Origin: Seiridium cupressi
Taxonomy: Eukaryota > Ascomycota > Sordariomycetes > Amphisphaeriales > Sporocadaceae
Length of the DNA: 50,902 nucleotides
Assembly (NCBI GenBank): GCA_036674765.1
Contig: JARVKI010000167.1
Coordinates: 1-50,902 of the forward strand
Direction of reading: 5' to 3'
The position numbers and the translations under genes are program-made. Below the pieces are notes generated by a model that saw nothing but the letters and a program-made list of their open reading frames with translations, did not search any database and had not been told where the DNA came from. How positions within the stretch are numbered: the first letter of the stretch is position 1; each line of letters starts with the position of its first letter. This document shows positions 49,517 through 50,902 of the stretch, piece by piece.

Positions 49517-49699
49517 TTCTCCGAAGGTCATACAATAAGCTTAACTGCGCCTCAATATGTTCTGTTTCCGGCTGGGAGCGAGAGGCGGTACCATCAAAGA
49601 ATTTACGCGAAGGGTCAGGTCCCATTGCTCTCCGAGCACTCCGGATTTTTAGGGAACATTGTATGCATTTGGTGTGCCATCGTGATGACAATCTGAATG
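49517..49699 (+). pseudogene. Possible remnant of an amino-acid permease C-terminus
   Basis: A frame ending at a TGA near 49699 reads TISLTAPQYVLFPAGSERR, then RIYAKGQ and SGFLGNIVCIWCAIVMTI. The order matches the tail of fungal APC-superfamily permeases, where a helix ends in a PQ-V-L-L motif, then G-R-x-LP-R, then LG--G---N-V-x-IW in the next helix. The match is by eye and loose. No upstream helices of a permease were found in any frame, so if real this is a decayed fragment. Confidence 0.22.
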
Positions 49700-50902
49700 A
49701 GAGAACTCTTACTCGGATCATCTGATCTGTTACATTGATCAAAGTGTACACCTGTACAACATATCGCGTTTGCTAGACACACCAATTTAAATTTATCAAT
49801 CTACGGGCTTCATTCGACATGTGATGTTAAAACTGTGCATCATGAATGCTGTAATTCTTATGGAGGTGAAACGATCGCACATATGCCGTGGGGGCAATAA
49901 CGCCAAGGCACATTGCATCATTCCGTCGTTGCTGCAATGACCTTGTAATCTAATGAACCGTTGCCAACCTTGAGCCGCTGTCTGCCAGATTTTATTCTCC
50001 GCGAAAAAGATTCCGAACTGAGCTTGTGTGGGACCTTTAATCTATTCGGTCGCTCGCTGCCGAGTGGGTAACACACGGGATGAAACACGGCGGTGCGGCT
50101 GCATCGGTCACGTAGCAGATAGATGAATGGTTTCCACTACCACCGCGAACCCCGGACTGCCGGGAACCTGCGATATCAAAGAGGCAAGTGGAAGGCACCC
50201 TCAGACTACGATGAGACGAACCCAAATACAATTTCCGCAGTAGCTCTATGGAAGAGGAAGCTCGAAGGTCCGTCTGTAACTTCATCGGACGACTGAAAAT
50301 AGCATCGTCAATAGCCATGGCCAAGGAAAGAAAACCAGACACAAACTCACATTTCCGATGAGATGGACGGAAATAGGGACGGAAAGCTGTATTCGATAGG
50401 CAGCTCGGAAAGCAATAGCCTCATCATGAGATGAACACGAATAGAGTATACGCGCTCAGCTCAGCTTGGCGACGACTTGCGGCTGCACCCTGATCGGCCC
50501 CCTGAGCTACGTTGATCCCGCACTGACACTGGATCGCATGTCAAAAAGACCTCAATAATTTGCAATCGACGATTATAGGCTATACTGAAGTGAACCAATC
50601 TCGTCCTGTCTACGCGTCAGGTAAATCGTGCGTTCGCAGCCCGTATAGTCGTCTCGTGAGCTCCAGCTAGTCGTGTTCGCTCATTCCCATTTCGACCGGC
50701 ACTTGGATAATCTCCAGCTCCGCGCTCATTCTCCTCGCTTCTAGCTAATGCTTCTCGTGCAAACCAAAGGGGGGGGGGGGGGGGGGGGGCCACCGTGTTT
50801 GGGGGAAGCGCGGGAAATGGTGGAACCACAAACGGGGTTTGTTGGGGCAAAACAGTGTGAAGATCGCGGCGCGAAAGTATACATGGGGCCACAAACTAAT
50901 TA
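49700..50902. other. Gene-free right end
   Basis: No gene recognised. A G21 tract lies at 50769-50789. The last 110 bases after it are rich in G runs and unlike the preceding DNA, consistent with a poor-quality contig end. Confidence 0.5.
50769..50789. repeat. G21 homopolymer near window end
   Basis: Twenty-one consecutive G followed by sequence rich in GGGG runs. It mirrors the C15 tract at the opposite end. Confidence 0.9.

Overview
This window is nuclear DNA from a filamentous ascomycete (Pezizomycotina). The protein-coding genes carry short spliceosomal introns, mostly 46-76 nt, with GT(A/G)(A/T)G(T/C) donors, several CTAAC/CTGAC-type branch sites and CAG/TAG acceptors. Several products are typical of moulds: a VIB-1/XprG-type Ndt80 transcription factor, a HAM-2/PRO22-type STRIPAK subunit, a GPI-anchored PEBP-like protein and a 7-TM receptor-like protein with a long tail. 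I cannot fix genus or species. Exon joins below were chosen by frame continuity and splice signals, and every spliced length is a multiple of three.

Layout, left to right: a homeodomain transcription factor (+, 2489-4711) with a long ATG-free leader; a gene-poor stretch of about 6.7 kb; NAD-dependent formate dehydrogenase (-, 11393-13052) with a mitochondrial-type presequence; a secreted GPI-anchored PEBP-like protein (+, 15892-16771); a small possible membrane protein (+, 17358-17609); an AMID/AIF-like flavoprotein (+, 17772-18929); a broken, unrecognised reading frame (-, about 19255-20079); the STRIPAK subunit (-, 20967-24357); ER dolichyldiphosphatase (-, 24973-25750); a divergent RWD-RBR ubiquitin ligase (+, 26743-28819); a gene-free stretch of about 9.5 kb leading into the Ndt80-family regulator (+, 38299-40546); a DUF2011-type nuclear protein (+, 42289-43176); and a 7-TM receptor-like protein (-, 44982-47131). 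The last 3.7 kb holds at most a decayed piece of an amino-acid permease.

The genes do not form a biosynthetic cluster or one obvious system. Most are housekeeping or developmental genes of the kind found scattered in core chromosomes. Two (the STRIPAK subunit and VIB-1) belong to pathways that govern hyphal fusion and the response to fusion between unlike strains, but they lie about 14 kb apart with unrelated genes between. No tRNA, rRNA, intact transposon or CRISPR array was recognised. Both ends of the window run into long G/C homopolymers, as if contig ends. The points most worth a second look are the overlapping uORF and start choice at vib-1, the two possible starts of formate dehydrogenase, the ATG-free leader of the homeobox gene, and the nonsense-interrupted frame at 19.3-20.1 kb.
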